Shown here: positions 1 through 8,551 of the stretch, piece by piece
Layout: each line of letters opens with the position of its first letter
Numbering within the stretch: the stretch's first letter is position 1
Source of the DNA: VXYL01 sp965199945
GTDB taxonomy: Bacteria > Pseudomonadota > Gammaproteobacteria > Pseudomonadales > Azotimanducaceae
DNA: 64,000 nucleotides
Assembly: GCA_965199945.1 (NCBI GenBank)
Contig: OZ241354.1
Location: 1,860,001 to 1,924,000 of the forward strand
Direction: 5' to 3'
Translations under genes and position numbers: made by a program
The notes under the pieces: generated by a model
Database searches by the model: none
Told to the model about the DNA's origin: nothing
What the model saw: the letters and a program-made list of their open reading frames with translations, nothing else

Positions 1-1632
1 GACGAGCCGCACGCCGGTGCCGACGATCTGCGGCCGCAAGCGCCCGTCCAGCGTCGGGCCTTGGCTGCTGAAGCTGGCGATGTCGCCTTCCCGGGTCGCC
101 GCGCCGACCGTCAGCGCATTCTTCGCGGAAGCGTAGTCGCCGCGCCCACGGAAGTCGGAGTTGCCAGCCGAGACGACGTAGAGCTGGCGATGCCGCCACA
201 CGGTCGCGTCCAGCTTGCGTTCGTCCGCCGTCCGCCCTTCCCAGTCCAGGCCATTGCGGCCCAGGCTCATGTTCACGACCAAGGGCTTGGCCGCCTCGCC
301 GCCGCAGGACGACGCTTCGGCGAGAAAGTCGATGCCTTGGCCGATGGCCACGGCGGTGGTCGAGTTGGTGTGTCCAAGCACCTTCCCGAAACGGATGTGG
401 CGCGCAAGCGGGGCCATGCCGGCGTACCGCGCCTCGACAGCGCCGCTGCCGACGATGGTGCCGGTGACGTGGGTGCCGTGGCCGACGACGTCCACCCACA
501 GGTCGCGGTCTTCGTCGCGCGCCGCGCTGATGCCGCCGGGCACGAAATTGGCACCGCAGATGCTTGCTCGCCCGCTTGCGATGTCCGCATGGTGAATGTT
601 CAGGCCGGTGTCGAGCACGCCCACTGGCACCGACGCGCCAGCGCTGCCGGAGAACAGGCGCGTCGCCGCATCGAAGCGGCGCAGCGCATCCGCGCCCATC
701 GCCGGCACCGCCGTGTCGTGGGCCGGCCTGAGGATGCCGACTGGTTCAACGGCAAGCACGAAGTCCGCTGCGATCAGCGCCGAGAGCGCGCTATGGGGAA
801 CGTTGGCCGCATAGGCGCGCGTGTCCGGGTCGAAGCGGCCAACCACGGCGCCGAGGTCTGCGAGCGCTTGGCGCCAAACGCCGTCTGGATCGTCCGACAT
901 CAGGGTGACGAAGGCCGGCGTCTGTTCCAGGGGACGCGACGCCGCCAGCTCGAGGAACTGCGCGGCGGTCTTGGCGGCATGCGGCGTCGGGGCGATGCCG
1001 GCAACGCCGGGCAAGTCGGCGATCCGCCGCAGTTGCACTGCGTCCGCCGGCAACCGCGACCGCAGCAGGCGGCCGCTGCGCCCGAGCATCTCGCCGCCCA
1101 GGGCCGGCAGAGCCTCCGCGATCCGTTCGACATCCGCGGCCGGCGTCGCGCCGATCCAGCCGAAGGACCAATTGCGGCCGTTCGCGCTTGCTCCCTGCGC
1201 CGCCAACGCGCCGACGCCACTGGCGGCCGAAATCCATTCGTAGCCGTCGGCGGATTCGGCGTCGGCCACGGACAGATAGTCGGCGGCGGTCATGCGGCCG
1301 GTCTGCATCTGGCCGTGGAAGGCCGTGAACGAATGGCCCGGCGGCGGTTGCGGCGCGGACGCCGGGGCCGGCGGGACGGGCTCGAAGCCAGGCGGCGCTT
1401 CGGCTGGCAGGAACGTCTGCTCCGCCGCGCTCTCCGCGGCGATGTGCGCCAGCGCCGCATCGTCGGCGGCGCGTTTCTCCGCCGTCGCTTCCGCCTCGCT
1501 GGCCGGCTGCGAGAGCGCGAGCGCTTGCGGCGTCGCCGTCGGTTCCCCCGCGCCCTGCCACGTCAGCCAGGCGGTCGCGGCCAAGGCGATGGCCAAGGCG
1601 CCGAACAGCGCCAGCTTCGTCGTTCCGGACAT
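1..1632 (-). CDS. Subtilisin-like (S8) serine protease, 3' end cut by window edge
   Basis: The reverse-strand frame is open from an ATG at 1632 to the window edge (544 codons visible). A GGAG lies about 8 nt upstream of the start. The N-terminus is a hydrophobic segment (LALFGALAIALAATAW) that would act as a signal peptide or anchor. A long N-terminal region precedes the peptidase domain. The catalytic Asp (GVLDTG, about residue 341) and His (GHGTHVTGT, about residue 385) are clear, followed by the VVNMSLG and VVSAGN oxyanion-region motifs and FSSQGPT. The catalytic Ser block (GTSMA) would lie beyond the edge and cannot be seen. Family knowledge: S8 proteases with this layout are secreted or periplasmic endopeptidases. 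Substrate unknown. Confidence 0.9.
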   Translation of the reverse strand, partial: MSGTTKLALFGALAIALAATAWLTWQGAGEPTATPQALALSQPASEAEATAEKRAADDAALAHIAAESAAEQTFLPAEAPPGFEPVPPAPASAPQPPPGHSFTAFHGQMQTGRMTAADYLSVADAESADGYEWISAASGVGALAAQGASANGRNWSFGWIGATPAADVERIAEALPALGGEMLGRSGRLLRSRLPADAVQLRRIADLPGVAGIAPTPHAAKTAAQFLELAASRPLEQTPAFVTLMSDDPDGVWRQALADLGAVVGRFDPDTRAYAANVPHSALSALIAADFVLAVEPVGILRPAHDTAVPAMGADALRRFDAATRLFSGSAGASVPVGVLDTGLNIHHADIASGRASICGANFVPGGISAARDEDRDLWVDVVGHGTHVTGTIVGSGAVEARYAGMAPLARHIRFGKVLGHTNSTTAVAIGQGIDFLAEASSCGGEAAKPLVVNMSLGRNGLDWEGRTADERKLDATVWRHRQLYVVSAGNSDFRGRGDYASAKNALTVGAATREGDIASFSSQGPTLDGRLRPQIVGTGVRLV

Positions 1633-1706
1633 GCCCTTGTCTCCTGCTCCGCCCAATGGTCCTGTTCAAGCCAGTTTCGCTTGACGGAACTTAGCACCGT
1701 TTGCCG

Positions 1707-1780
1707 GCGGCTGCCCCGACTATGAAAACGCGGTCAACGCATTAGCCCGCGGCTGCCCGGCTACGGAGCGCCGTCAACGC
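1707..1780. repeat. Imperfect direct repeat upstream of mdh
   Basis: Two copies of a 32-34 bp sequence (1707-1740 and 1749-1780) begin GCGGCTGCCC and end GTCAACGC, with differences in the middle. They lie between the protease and malate dehydrogenase genes. Function unknown; they could be a regulator site or a small local duplication. Confidence 0.5.
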
Positions 1781-1820
1781 GGTAACATTCTTCGCATCCT
1801 CCCGTGGAACAGACAGACCC

Positions 1821-2825
1821 ATGCCCGACCCCGTTCGCGTCACCATCACCGGCGCCGCCGGCCAGATCGGCTATGCCCTCGTCTTCAGAGTGGCTTCCGG
1901 CGCCATGCTCGGCCCCGACCAGCCGGTGATCCTGCAATTGCTGGAGATTCCGCCGGCCATGGACGCCCTGCGCGGCGTCGTCATGGAGATCGACGACTGC
2001 GCCTTCCCGTTGCTGCGCGGCATCACGGCCACCGACGACCCGAACGTCGCTTTCGAGGGAACGGACGTGGCACTCCTCGTCGGCTCCCGGCCACGCGGCC
2101 CGGGCATGGAACGCAGCGACCTGCTGGAGGCGAACGCGGCCATCTTCTCGGTGCAGGGCAAGGCGCTGAACGACCACGCCAGCCGCGACGCGAAGGTGCT
2201 GGTGGTGGGCAATCCGGCGAACACCAACTGCCTGATCGCCCAGCGCAACGCCCCGGCGCTGAACCCGCGCAACTTCACCGCCATGACGCGCCTCGACCAC
2301 AACCGCGCGTTGGCGCAACTCGCCGCCAAGACCGGCGCCGGGGTGGCCGACATCTCCGGACTCGCCATCTGGGGCAACCACTCCCCGACGATGTACCCCG
2401 ACCTGCACCACGCCACCGTCGGCGGCTCGCCAGCCCTCGATCTGGTGGACATGGCATGGGTGGAGAACGACTTCATGCCGACCGTGCAGAAGCGCGGCGC
2501 CGCCATCATCGACGCCCGCGGCGCCTCAAGCGCCGCCTCGGCCGCCAACGCCGCCATCGACCACATCCGCGACTGGACGGCCGGATCGGCCGGCGTGGTG
2601 AGCATGGGCGTGCCCTCCGACGGCAGCTACGACATCGCCGAAGGGTTGATCTTCTCCTACCCAGTGGTCTGCGAAGACGGCGATTGGCGCATCGTCCAAG
2701 GCTTGGAGGTCGGGCCATTCAGCCGCTCCAAGCTCGACATCACCGAAGCGGAACTGAAAGAAGAACGCGACGGCGTGGCGCATTTGCTGCCGAATGGGGC
2801 GGACGGCACTACAAAACGAGCATAG
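1821..2825 (+). CDS. mdh: Malate dehydrogenase (type 2, NAD-dependent)
   Basis: Catalyses malate to oxaloacetate in the cytosolic TCA cycle. The 334-residue length fits the cytosolic-type (LDH-like type 2) MDH family. Visible motifs: nucleotide-binding GAAGQIG (residues 11-17), the mobile substrate loop RPRGPGMER, the catalytic region TRLDHNRA and the active-site histidine segment WGNHSPTMYPD. The start is an ATG at 1821. The gene is monocistronic; the next forward ORF starts 41 nt downstream and is unrelated. Family assignment is secure. Confidence 0.97.
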   Translation: MPDPVRVTITGAAGQIGYALVFRVASGAMLGPDQPVILQLLEIPPAMDALRGVVMEIDDCAFPLLRGITATDDPNVAFEGTDVALLVGSRPRGPGMERSDLLEANAAIFSVQGKALNDHASRDAKVLVVGNPANTNCLIAQRNAPALNPRNFTAMTRLDHNRALAQLAAKTGAGVADISGLAIWGNHSPTMYPDLHHATVGGSPALDLVDMAWVENDFMPTVQKRGAAIIDARGASSAASAANAAIDHIRDWTAGSAGVVSMGVPSDGSYDIAEGLIFSYPVVCEDGDWRIVQGLEVGPFSRSKLDITEAELKEERDGVAHLLPNGADGTTKRA

Positions 2826-2866
2826 TGGTCGCCGCAACGCATCGTCGACCGCACAAGGAGTAAGCA

Positions 2867-3349
2867 ATGGCATTGCCGATTTTGAGAGGGGGCGAAACCA
2901 TGCCGGTCATCAAACAGCTCGCTGCGTTGAACCCTGAGCTGTCTGGCTTGATCGAAGCCCTTGGCGCGGAAATCCTGCAAATGCCCGGGGTGGGCTTAAG
3001 GAACGGGCTTGCTGGTGCGTCCGACACATATGACATCGCCTTTGTCCGCTCAAGCCCTTCCTTGGCGTTCGCCACCTTCAAAGCACCATCGTTTTCTGGG
3101 ACGTGGAGATTGGGAGAGCAATTCGCGGATCGACTGACCGTGGAGGTCAGGTTCAACGGTGCGCTAATTGCGGACTCCCATAGTTGGCTGGATCAAGCGT
3201 GGGAAAGAAACGGTTGGCATGTGGGACACATCAAGATGCTTGCTCAGAGAGCCAAGGTGCTCGAGACCATTAGGGCAGCCCACGGTTCATGGACGCCCAC
3301 ACCCAGGCGCCCACGGCCGGCAGAGTCATCCTGGTCGGCATCCTGCTGA
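2867..3349 (+). CDS. Hypothetical protein, C-terminus reads into a nuoM-like fragment
   Basis: A 160-codon ORF with a strong Shine-Dalgarno (CAAGGAG, 7 nt before the ATG at 2867). No family recognised. Base composition is less GC-rich than the neighbours and the codons lack the usual GC third-position bias, suggesting recent acquisition. The predicted product is soluble, with one moderately hydrophobic stretch. From about codon 140 the ORF runs out of frame through DNA that encodes a NuoM-like peptide in another frame, so the last 20 or so residues (rich in Pro, Arg and Ser) are probably not native. It may therefore be a truncated gene. An alternative ATG lies at codon 12. Confidence 0.45.
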   Translation: MALPILRGGETMPVIKQLAALNPELSGLIEALGAEILQMPGVGLRNGLAGASDTYDIAFVRSSPSLAFATFKAPSFSGTWRLGEQFADRLTVEVRFNGALIADSHSWLDQAWERNGWHVGHIKMLAQRAKVLETIRAAHGSWTPTPRRPRPAESSWSASC

Positions 3350-3411
3350 AGACCGGTGCCTACGGCCTCATCCGCTTTCGACCGATGAGCAATGGCGTGC
3401 CGGAGCATTGA
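3289..3411 (+). pseudogene. Orphan fragment of NADH-quinone oxidoreductase subunit M (nuoM)
   Basis: This frame encodes MDAHTQAPTAG followed by VILVGILLKTGAYGLIRF, then a short unrelated tail and a stop at 3411. The first 29 residues match the highly conserved NuoM/MrpD stretch (consensus about PDAHTxAPTAGSVILAGILLKTGAYGLIRF). No other part of NuoM was found on either side, so this is an isolated gene scrap. It marks a past recombination or insertion junction at the 3' end of the preceding ORF. The match is from memory of the consensus. Confidence 0.7.
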
Positions 3412-3566
3412 GGCCACCGGCTGCTTCAAGTCCGCGGCGATGGAGCGTCGGTATGCGGGCCAGCACGTCCTGTCGCCTGGAGCATGACCGATTGGCCACG
3501 CCGGCATGGTGGCCGTCGCTAGCAACGCACCGCGCTCCTGACGCGACGGCCAGCTACCATGCGTCT
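3412..3566. other. Intergenic remnant region without recognisable gene
   Basis: This stretch lies between the nuoM-like fragment and the 3' end of the PIN gene. Open frames cross it on both strands but none shows a domain or a start with a Shine-Dalgarno. Together with the fragment it looks like degraded DNA at a recombination site. Confidence 0.4.
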
Positions 3567-4049
3567 TCAACCGGCGTATGCCTCCAACTGCTTGTTGAAA
3601 GTCAATATCGCGACTGTCCTTCCCCTTTTCTGCAGGTCCTGCACCAAGTCGATGACGGAGATGTTAGCAAGCGAGTATCCAACGGAAGAGTCCCTCGCGA
3701 AGCGGCCCGCCAGATCGACGAGGTCTTGTACCTTCAGCAGAATGTCGTCTTCGCGCAAAGCCGGGACGATCGTCCAAGGCATCCCTTTCTTAAGTGATCG
3801 AACGACGTGGTTTCGATATTTTTTTATGAGCTTGTGGCGTCGATTTCCGTCACGAACACGCACGATGTGGTTGGCGACCTCGAACAAGACCGGAACGGTC
3901 ACGAGCATCTCTACTTGGATCGCCCATTTGGCTTGTTCAACAACCGGCCCATGCCGTTCCTGCTTCGAGTCACCGGGCACTTCGTACAGTTCAAGCAGCC
4001 ACGAGGTGTCAAGGATGGCGATGTCCGTCACGACACGGACTCGATCCAT
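3567..4049 (-). CDS. PIN-like nuclease partner of the upstream AAA ATPase
   Basis: The 160-residue product begins with the PIN signature AILDTSWLLELYE (Asp14), has VPVLFEVANHI (Glu57, the usual second acidic residue), and ends with SVIDLVQDL and AILTFNKQLEAY, the positions of the later PIN acidic residues and closing strand. PIN domains are metal-dependent RNases common in toxins. The start codon (4049) lies inside the 3' end of the ATPase gene, a 22-nt overlap that implies translational coupling and joint function. There is no VapB-like antitoxin. I infer an ATPase-controlled nuclease module, possibly anti-phage; target unknown. Confidence 0.75.
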   Translation of the reverse strand: MDRVRVVTDIAILDTSWLLELYEVPGDSKQERHGPVVEQAKWAIQVEMLVTVPVLFEVANHIVRVRDGNRRHKLIKKYRNHVVRSLKKGMPWTIVPALREDDILLKVQDLVDLAGRFARDSSVGYSLANISVIDLVQDLQKRGRTVAILTFNKQLEAYAG

Positions 4050-5329
4050 CGCCGCATGGCCTTCTCCCGATCCTCGTCGTAGTTCGCGGCTAGGCGATTC
4101 TCAAGTGCGCCACGCGTGACGAAATCGCCCAAGGAACCTTTCAACCCCATCGTCATCAGCACGTCGAGATCGGCCAGCCGCGTCACCTTCGAGGACTTCC
4201 GAGCGCCGTCTCGATGGCAAATCCAGACGTTCTTCAACTGCGCCTCGTCCAAGGCGTCCATGCATGCTGCATTGTGGGTGGTAAGCAAGACGTTCAGTTC
4301 GCGCTGCTCGGCCGTGCTGGCCAAGTGTTGAACGAGGAGCTTTGCGCGAGATGGGTGCAAGCCGTTGTCGAACTCCTCGATCACGATGCGCGAGCGCTTC
4401 GGGACGGTCTCCAACGCGGTCAGAACGGCCAGCATTCGCAGCGTGCCGTCCGACAACAGCCTAGCGTCCATCAGCTGGCCGTTCAAGCCCGAGCCGGGTT
4501 CCGCGTGGAATCCGGCCATGACGTCGCCAAGCTGCGTCTCGACGAAGCCAATGCTCTTGAACGGTTCCTCCGGTATCTGGCGTATGGTCCGCGTGATCCG
4601 CTGCAATGTCTCTCTCTGTTCCGAGTTGCCCTTGGACAGGGCGAACAGCACCGCCGACAGGTTGCTGCCGTTTCGCAGCAGCAGCGGTTGCGGACTGGCG
4701 CGCTCGTAGCTGCGCATGAACTTGGCGACTGGATCGAATATGTACGACCCTCTCAGGTAGTCCCTAACCACCGCGACGGTGTGCTTGGCGCTTCTCAGTC
4801 GTTTGCTCGTTGTCTTGGAGTTAGCGACCACTTCGTCGTAGCGAGAGAGGACCGACGACGAAGTCGACAGATGACAACGCGGGTTCTTGCCTCGGGCGAA
4901 GTTGTCGTACTGGACGTCGAATATCTCCCCGTCCTCGCTCCGTGCGTCGAACCATACTCGGTTCCCCACCTTCAGCGTCTCCGCAGCAAGGTGGGCACCG
5001 GTCGAGTCGTCCGTTGCGATCCTTATCGCGTAATTGATTGGTTGCCGCTCGCCCTCGAACTTGACGCCTGCGTGGTCCAGTCGAAGCGTAAAGCTGGTCG
5101 TGCCAAAACGCCCGCACGAGGGCAGGCCACCGCGCACCTCGAGTGCTCCGCCGCGACCGATGTCGGTCACTTCGTTGATTGGCACGCCGTGCGCCAGAGC
5201 GGCCATCAATTCGACGCCTTCGATCAAGTTGGTCTTTCCCGAGCCGTTCCTGCCAAGGAGGATGGTGAGCGGCTTGAACAGGTCAAGACCGGCCTCTTCA
5301 AAGTTCTTGAAGTTCTTCAAACGGTGCAT
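4028..5329 (-). CDS. AAA_21/OLD-like (ABC-type) ATPase, coupled to PIN protein
   Basis: A 433-residue ATPase starting at ATG 5329 (GCGGAAG just upstream; the open frame continues further but without homology). Motifs: Walker A GRNGSGKT (residues 26-33) directly after an N-terminal strand typical of SMC/RecF-like ATPases, a signature-like LSDGTLRML, Walker B IVIEEFDNGLHP and the H-loop LLTTHN. This is the architecture of the AAA_21/AAA_15 group found in OLD, Septu, PARIS and retron defence modules. It overlaps the PIN gene downstream, so the pair is an operon. I infer that the ATPase senses a trigger and gates the nuclease. No Toprim domain is present, which separates it from OLD. Confidence 0.85.
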   Translation of the reverse strand: MHRLKNFKNFEEAGLDLFKPLTILLGRNGSGKTNLIEGVELMAALAHGVPINEVTDIGRGGALEVRGGLPSCGRFGTTSFTLRLDHAGVKFEGERQPINYAIRIATDDSTGAHLAAETLKVGNRVWFDARSEDGEIFDVQYDNFARGKNPRCHLSTSSSVLSRYDEVVANSKTTSKRLRSAKHTVAVVRDYLRGSYIFDPVAKFMRSYERASPQPLLLRNGSNLSAVLFALSKGNSEQRETLQRITRTIRQIPEEPFKSIGFVETQLGDVMAGFHAEPGSGLNGQLMDARLLSDGTLRMLAVLTALETVPKRSRIVIEEFDNGLHPSRAKLLVQHLASTAEQRELNVLLTTHNAACMDALDEAQLKNVWICHRDGARKSSKVTRLADLDVLMTMGLKGSLGDFVTRGALENRLAANYDEDREKAMRRWIESVS

Positions 5330-5409
5330 TCGCTTCCGCTCGATTGTCCAACAAACCTGTTCGTCACCGGACCGCCAGAGCAGCGGCCGGCGCCAAGCGG
5401 TCTCCCAGC

Positions 5410-6570
5410 CTACGCAGCAACCCGGGCCACCCTGTTCGAGATGCTCACCGTTCGCCGGCCGAGGCGGAGTGGGTTGCGGTCGAAGCCGTTGGTGCAGTAG
5501 CCGATGGAGATTCCGGTCTGCGGGTCCACCCATGCGATTTGGCCGCCGGCGCCGCCGTGGCCGAAGGCGAGTGGGCTGTTTTCGTGGCCGAAGCCGCGGA
5601 AGTTGCGGTCTTCGTCGCCGGCCACCACGACGCCCAAGGCGCGGTTGACGCGCTTGCCGGAGAGCGGGTCGCGCAGATCGCCGGACCGCACTTCGGTGGC
5701 ATTCACCAGCGTCTCCTGCTTCCAAACGCGGCGCCGTCCATCGCTGCCGCCGTGGAAGAGCGCCTGGTAGAAGAGCGCCAAATCCGCGGCGGTGGCGATT
5801 CCGCCGCCGCCGGGGGTCGGCACGGCGCGGACTTCGGGCGTGTTGAAGGCGAGAATGGCGTCTTCCGTGACTTCGGTGACGGGGGGTTCCGGGATGCCGA
5901 GGCGGGCGTAGTCTTCGCTCGTGAGCGGCTCGCCGTAGTGCGCCAACGTGGCGACGCGATGATTCTCTTCCGCCGGCAGGCCCAAGTGGAAGTCCGGCAG
6001 GCCGAGGGGCGCGGTGACTTCCTCGCGCACGAAGGCGTCGAAATCGCGCCCGCTGCGGCGCTCGATGATCTCCGCGATCACCCACATGCTGGACGTGGGG
6101 TGGTACTCGAAGCGCGAGCCGGGTTGCCAATTCAGCCGCCAGGATGCGAACCGCGCCAAGCGGCGGTCGCGGTCGAACCAGTCCGTGGGGCGGAACGGGG
6201 CGCTCGGAAAGCCGGCGCTGTGCAGGAACAGCTGCTCCACCGTCACGGCGTCTTTGCCGTTGGTGCCGAACTCGGGGACGATGTCGACCACGCTCTCGTC
6301 GACGCGCAAGTCCCGCGATTCGATCAGCAGCCAAGCGGCGGCGCTGGTGAGCGCCTTGGTGGAGGAGAACACGCAGTACAGGTTTTCGTTGGTGGCCGCG
6401 CCGATGGTCTCGAACAGCGCAAGCCGCCCTTCCCTGGCCACCGCGATCTGCGCCGACGGCAGGAGCCCGTCGTCGACCTCCCGGCGCACGCGCTGCAATG
6501 CCTCGGCCAAGCGGTCGGCATCGATGCCGACAGCCTCCGGCGACGGTGCGAAAAAGCTGGCGTCAGGCAT
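5410..6570 (-). CDS. Serine hydrolase, beta-lactamase/penicillin-binding-protein fold
   Basis: A 386-residue protein of the class C beta-lactamase-related esterase family (Pfam Beta-lactamase). Motifs: SSTK (the SxxK catalytic serine), YHPTSS in the position of YxN, and HGGAGG near the C-terminus in place of the KTG box. No signal peptide is visible, so it is likely cytosolic and an esterase or transesterase rather than an antibiotic-degrading enzyme. The start ATG at 6570 overlaps the last 8 nt of the NYN gene (ATGCCTGA), so the two are co-translated. The longer open frame upstream is the shadow of the NYN gene. Substrate not predictable. Confidence 0.85.
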   Translation of the reverse strand: MPDASFFAPSPEAVGIDADRLAEALQRVRREVDDGLLPSAQIAVAREGRLALFETIGAATNENLYCVFSSTKALTSAAAWLLIESRDLRVDESVVDIVPEFGTNGKDAVTVEQLFLHSAGFPSAPFRPTDWFDRDRRLARFASWRLNWQPGSRFEYHPTSSMWVIAEIIERRSGRDFDAFVREEVTAPLGLPDFHLGLPAEENHRVATLAHYGEPLTSEDYARLGIPEPPVTEVTEDAILAFNTPEVRAVPTPGGGGIATAADLALFYQALFHGGSDGRRRVWKQETLVNATEVRSGDLRDPLSGKRVNRALGVVVAGDEDRNFRGFGHENSPLAFGHGGAGGQIAWVDPQTGISIGYCTNGFDRNPLRLGRRTVSISNRVARVAA

Positions 6571-7615
6571 CGGGGTCGTCCTCCATGTCGGGCGGCGTGT
6601 TCGATTGCCGAACCACGCGCATGGCCACCGGGCGCCCGTCCCGGGGGTTGGCGTCGGGCGTGAACTGCACGCGGTCGCCCGGTTGCAGATCGCGGAAGTC
6701 GCACCCTTCCACCCAGCTTTGGTGGAAGAAGAGGCGCTCGCCCCCGGCATCCGCTTCGATGAAGCCGAACTCTCTGCCGATGGGCATGTTGGCGATGTAG
6801 CCGAGCTCGCGAATGGACGGGTCGGTCGGCTCCGGCACCGTGAACCGAGGCTGCTGCCTGGGCGGCCAAGGCCGGGCGTCGCCGTCGCCGGCATCGCCAT
6901 CCGCGCTGGCCGGCTGCGCCGGCTCCTGCCGACTCCCCGGGGGCGGCTTGGGCACGAACAGGTTGACGATCAGCGGGTCGAAGCGGCGCGCCCGGTCGTC
7001 GATGATGCCGCCCATCATCACCGGATAGGTGACTTCGTCGATCAGCGCCTGCGCGGTGCGCGTGTCGCCGCCGCGGTCGGCCATGCGCAAGTCCCACGCC
7101 GTTACCAGCACGCGCGCGCCGATGCCGTTCAGCTTGCGCACCAAGGGCACGTAGTCGCCGTCGCCGGTGACCAGCACCACCACGTTGAGCTCCTTGCTGC
7201 GCGCCAAGTCGAAGGCTTCCAGCGCAAGCCAGACGTCGATGCCCTTCTCGCGCGGCGGACGGCCATCGTCGTTGGCGAACAGCGGCAGGAAGTGCGGGGT
7301 GACGCCGGCCTTGATGAGCGCGTCCTCGAACTTGCGCTCGCGGTAGAGCGAGCTGTCGCCGTCGGCGCGCTGGGCGTCGTAGCGGCGGGCGTCGTCCGCC
7401 GAGAACCGCCCGCGGAAGTAGTGCGCCTCGACGATCTGGCAATAGCGCGCGTCGGTCTGCTCCCGCGCCCCCACTTCGTCGCGGATGAGCGCATGCAGGC
7501 CCTGGATGCTGATGCGCGCCCCGCGCTCGTGCTGGTAGAGGTAGTAGTCGCTCACATGGGCAAAATAGCTGCCGTCGTAGAAGATTCCGATGCGCGTCAA
7601 CTTGGTATCGGTCAC
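6563..7615 (-). CDS. NYN-domain (PIN-like) ribonuclease fused to a cold-shock-like domain
   Basis: A protein of about 350 residues. The N-terminal NYN domain shows IGIFYDGSYF (first Asp), EKGIDVWLALEAF and VLVTGDGDYVPLVRKL, the conserved acidic residues of the LabA/LOTUS-associated NYN nuclease family. After a Pro-rich linker the C-terminal 70 residues (GREFGFIEAD, LFFHQSWVEG, LQPGDRVQF) read as a cold-shock/OB-fold RNA-binding domain. I infer an RNase with its own RNA-binding module. The start at GTG 7615 is chosen because GGCGAGG sits 5 nt upstream; GTG 7621 is possible but overlaps that site. The 3' end overlaps the serine hydrolase start. Confidence 0.85.
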   Translation of the reverse strand: MTDTKLTRIGIFYDGSYFAHVSDYYLYQHERGARISIQGLHALIRDEVGAREQTDARYCQIVEAHYFRGRFSADDARRYDAQRADGDSSLYRERKFEDALIKAGVTPHFLPLFANDDGRPPREKGIDVWLALEAFDLARSKELNVVVLVTGDGDYVPLVRKLNGIGARVLVTAWDLRMADRGGDTRTAQALIDEVTYPVMMGGIIDDRARRFDPLIVNLFVPKPPPGSRQEPAQPASADGDAGDGDARPWPPRQQPRFTVPEPTDPSIRELGYIANMPIGREFGFIEADAGGERLFFHQSWVEGCDFRDLQPGDRVQFTPDANPRDGRPVAMRVVRQSNTPPDMEDDPDA

Positions 7616-8166
7616 TAGCACCTCGCCATATTGCTTCGAGAATGGTCAGAGCGTAATGCCGCACGGTGCGCCCGTCAACCGCTGGCGGGCAGCTGGTCAG
7701 AGTTGACATCGGAGAACATCCGGTTGCGTTTTGCTCTGCGCCCATGCCAGCACAATGCAGGCCCGTCGAACCAAGCCACTTAGGGTGCTACTTCAGCCTC
7801 GTGTCCTCCTTGTCGCGTCCGTTGTGGTGGTAGATGATTGCGATCCTGCCTCTAGCCAAGCTCTTGCTTCATGGATCGGTATTTCACTTCTTCACTATGC
7901 CTGAGCGACATTCGTCATCAATGTAGAGCCGGTCGTTCGAGAGAACACAAGGAGATCTATGCGAGTGTGACGTCTTGTTCGCCGACCCAGACCAGCGGCG
8001 GCGCCTGTTGCGTCGTCTTGCTTCCTCGGTCCGCTGCGTATGGACTCTGGAACAGACAGCGGCTCGTTCGAGAATTGCGACTCCGGACACGCCCGTCTGG
8101 CCGTGCAATAGGTCGTCCGCGGTGCTAGGCTTCCGGTTCGCTGCAATCGCAAGAGGCGCCTTGTCG
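7616..8166. other. Intergenic region upstream of the Tad locus
   Basis: About 550 bp between divergent genes (NYN, reverse; Tad lipoprotein, forward). It is less GC-rich than its surroundings and must carry promoters for both. Open frames cross it but none has a recognisable product. A strong ACAAGGAG at about 7950 precedes an ATG that is closed after three codons. No Flp pilin gene was found here, although this is where one would be expected. Confidence 0.5.
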
Positions 8167-8493
8167 ATGTTCTGCCGTGTCGCACTTTGGCCACGCTTGG
8201 CGACGCCCGTTCTCGTTGCGGCCGGCGTGTCGGTTGCCGTTGCGGCAAGCGGATGCCGGCTGGTGCCAACGCAGCCCGAGACGGCGCCGCCCGCCACGGT
8301 CGGGATCGTGCCCGATCGCGACGAAGCACCGGAAGGCGATCGCGTCGCCCTCGTGCGCGAGGCGATGATCGAGTCGGCGGCGATGTCCGAGGGCCCGCCC
8401 CATTCGGACCGGGCGCGCGAAGCCGTGCGCGTCTGGCGTGGGCAAGGCGGCGCCACTGGCGGCGCCGCTGCCGGCAGCGCTGGCGGCGGTTGA
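8167..8493 (+). CDS. Small lipoprotein at the head of the Tad locus
   Basis: A 108-residue product with an N-terminal hydrophobic segment ending in a lipobox (VAASGC), so it should be lipidated and anchored in a membrane. The rest is short and low in complexity, with a Gly/Ala-rich C-terminus (GGATGGAAAGSAGGG). It lies 58 nt before the TadZ-like gene on the same strand. By position it may be an equivalent of a small Tad pilotin or CpaD-like lipoprotein, but no sequence similarity to either was recognised. TTG 8161 is an alternative start. Confidence 0.6.
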   Translation: MFCRVALWPRLATPVLVAAGVSVAVAASGCRLVPTQPETAPPATVGIVPDRDEAPEGDRVALVREAMIESAAMSEGPPHSDRAREAVRVWRGQGGATGGAAAGSAGGG

Positions 8494-8551
8494 CGCCGCG
8501 TTCGACCCGCCGCCGAAGGGCCGGACACACACGCCTAGGAGCTCGCAGCCG

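Noticed and set aside
3244..3570. Reverse-strand 108-codon ORF over the nuoM fragment
   Set aside because: No recognisable domain or Shine-Dalgarno, and it is antisense to the nuoM-like peptide.
7951..7975. Leader peptide with a strong Shine-Dalgarno (ATG closed after three codons)
   Set aside because: Too short to judge; no downstream attenuator structure was seen.
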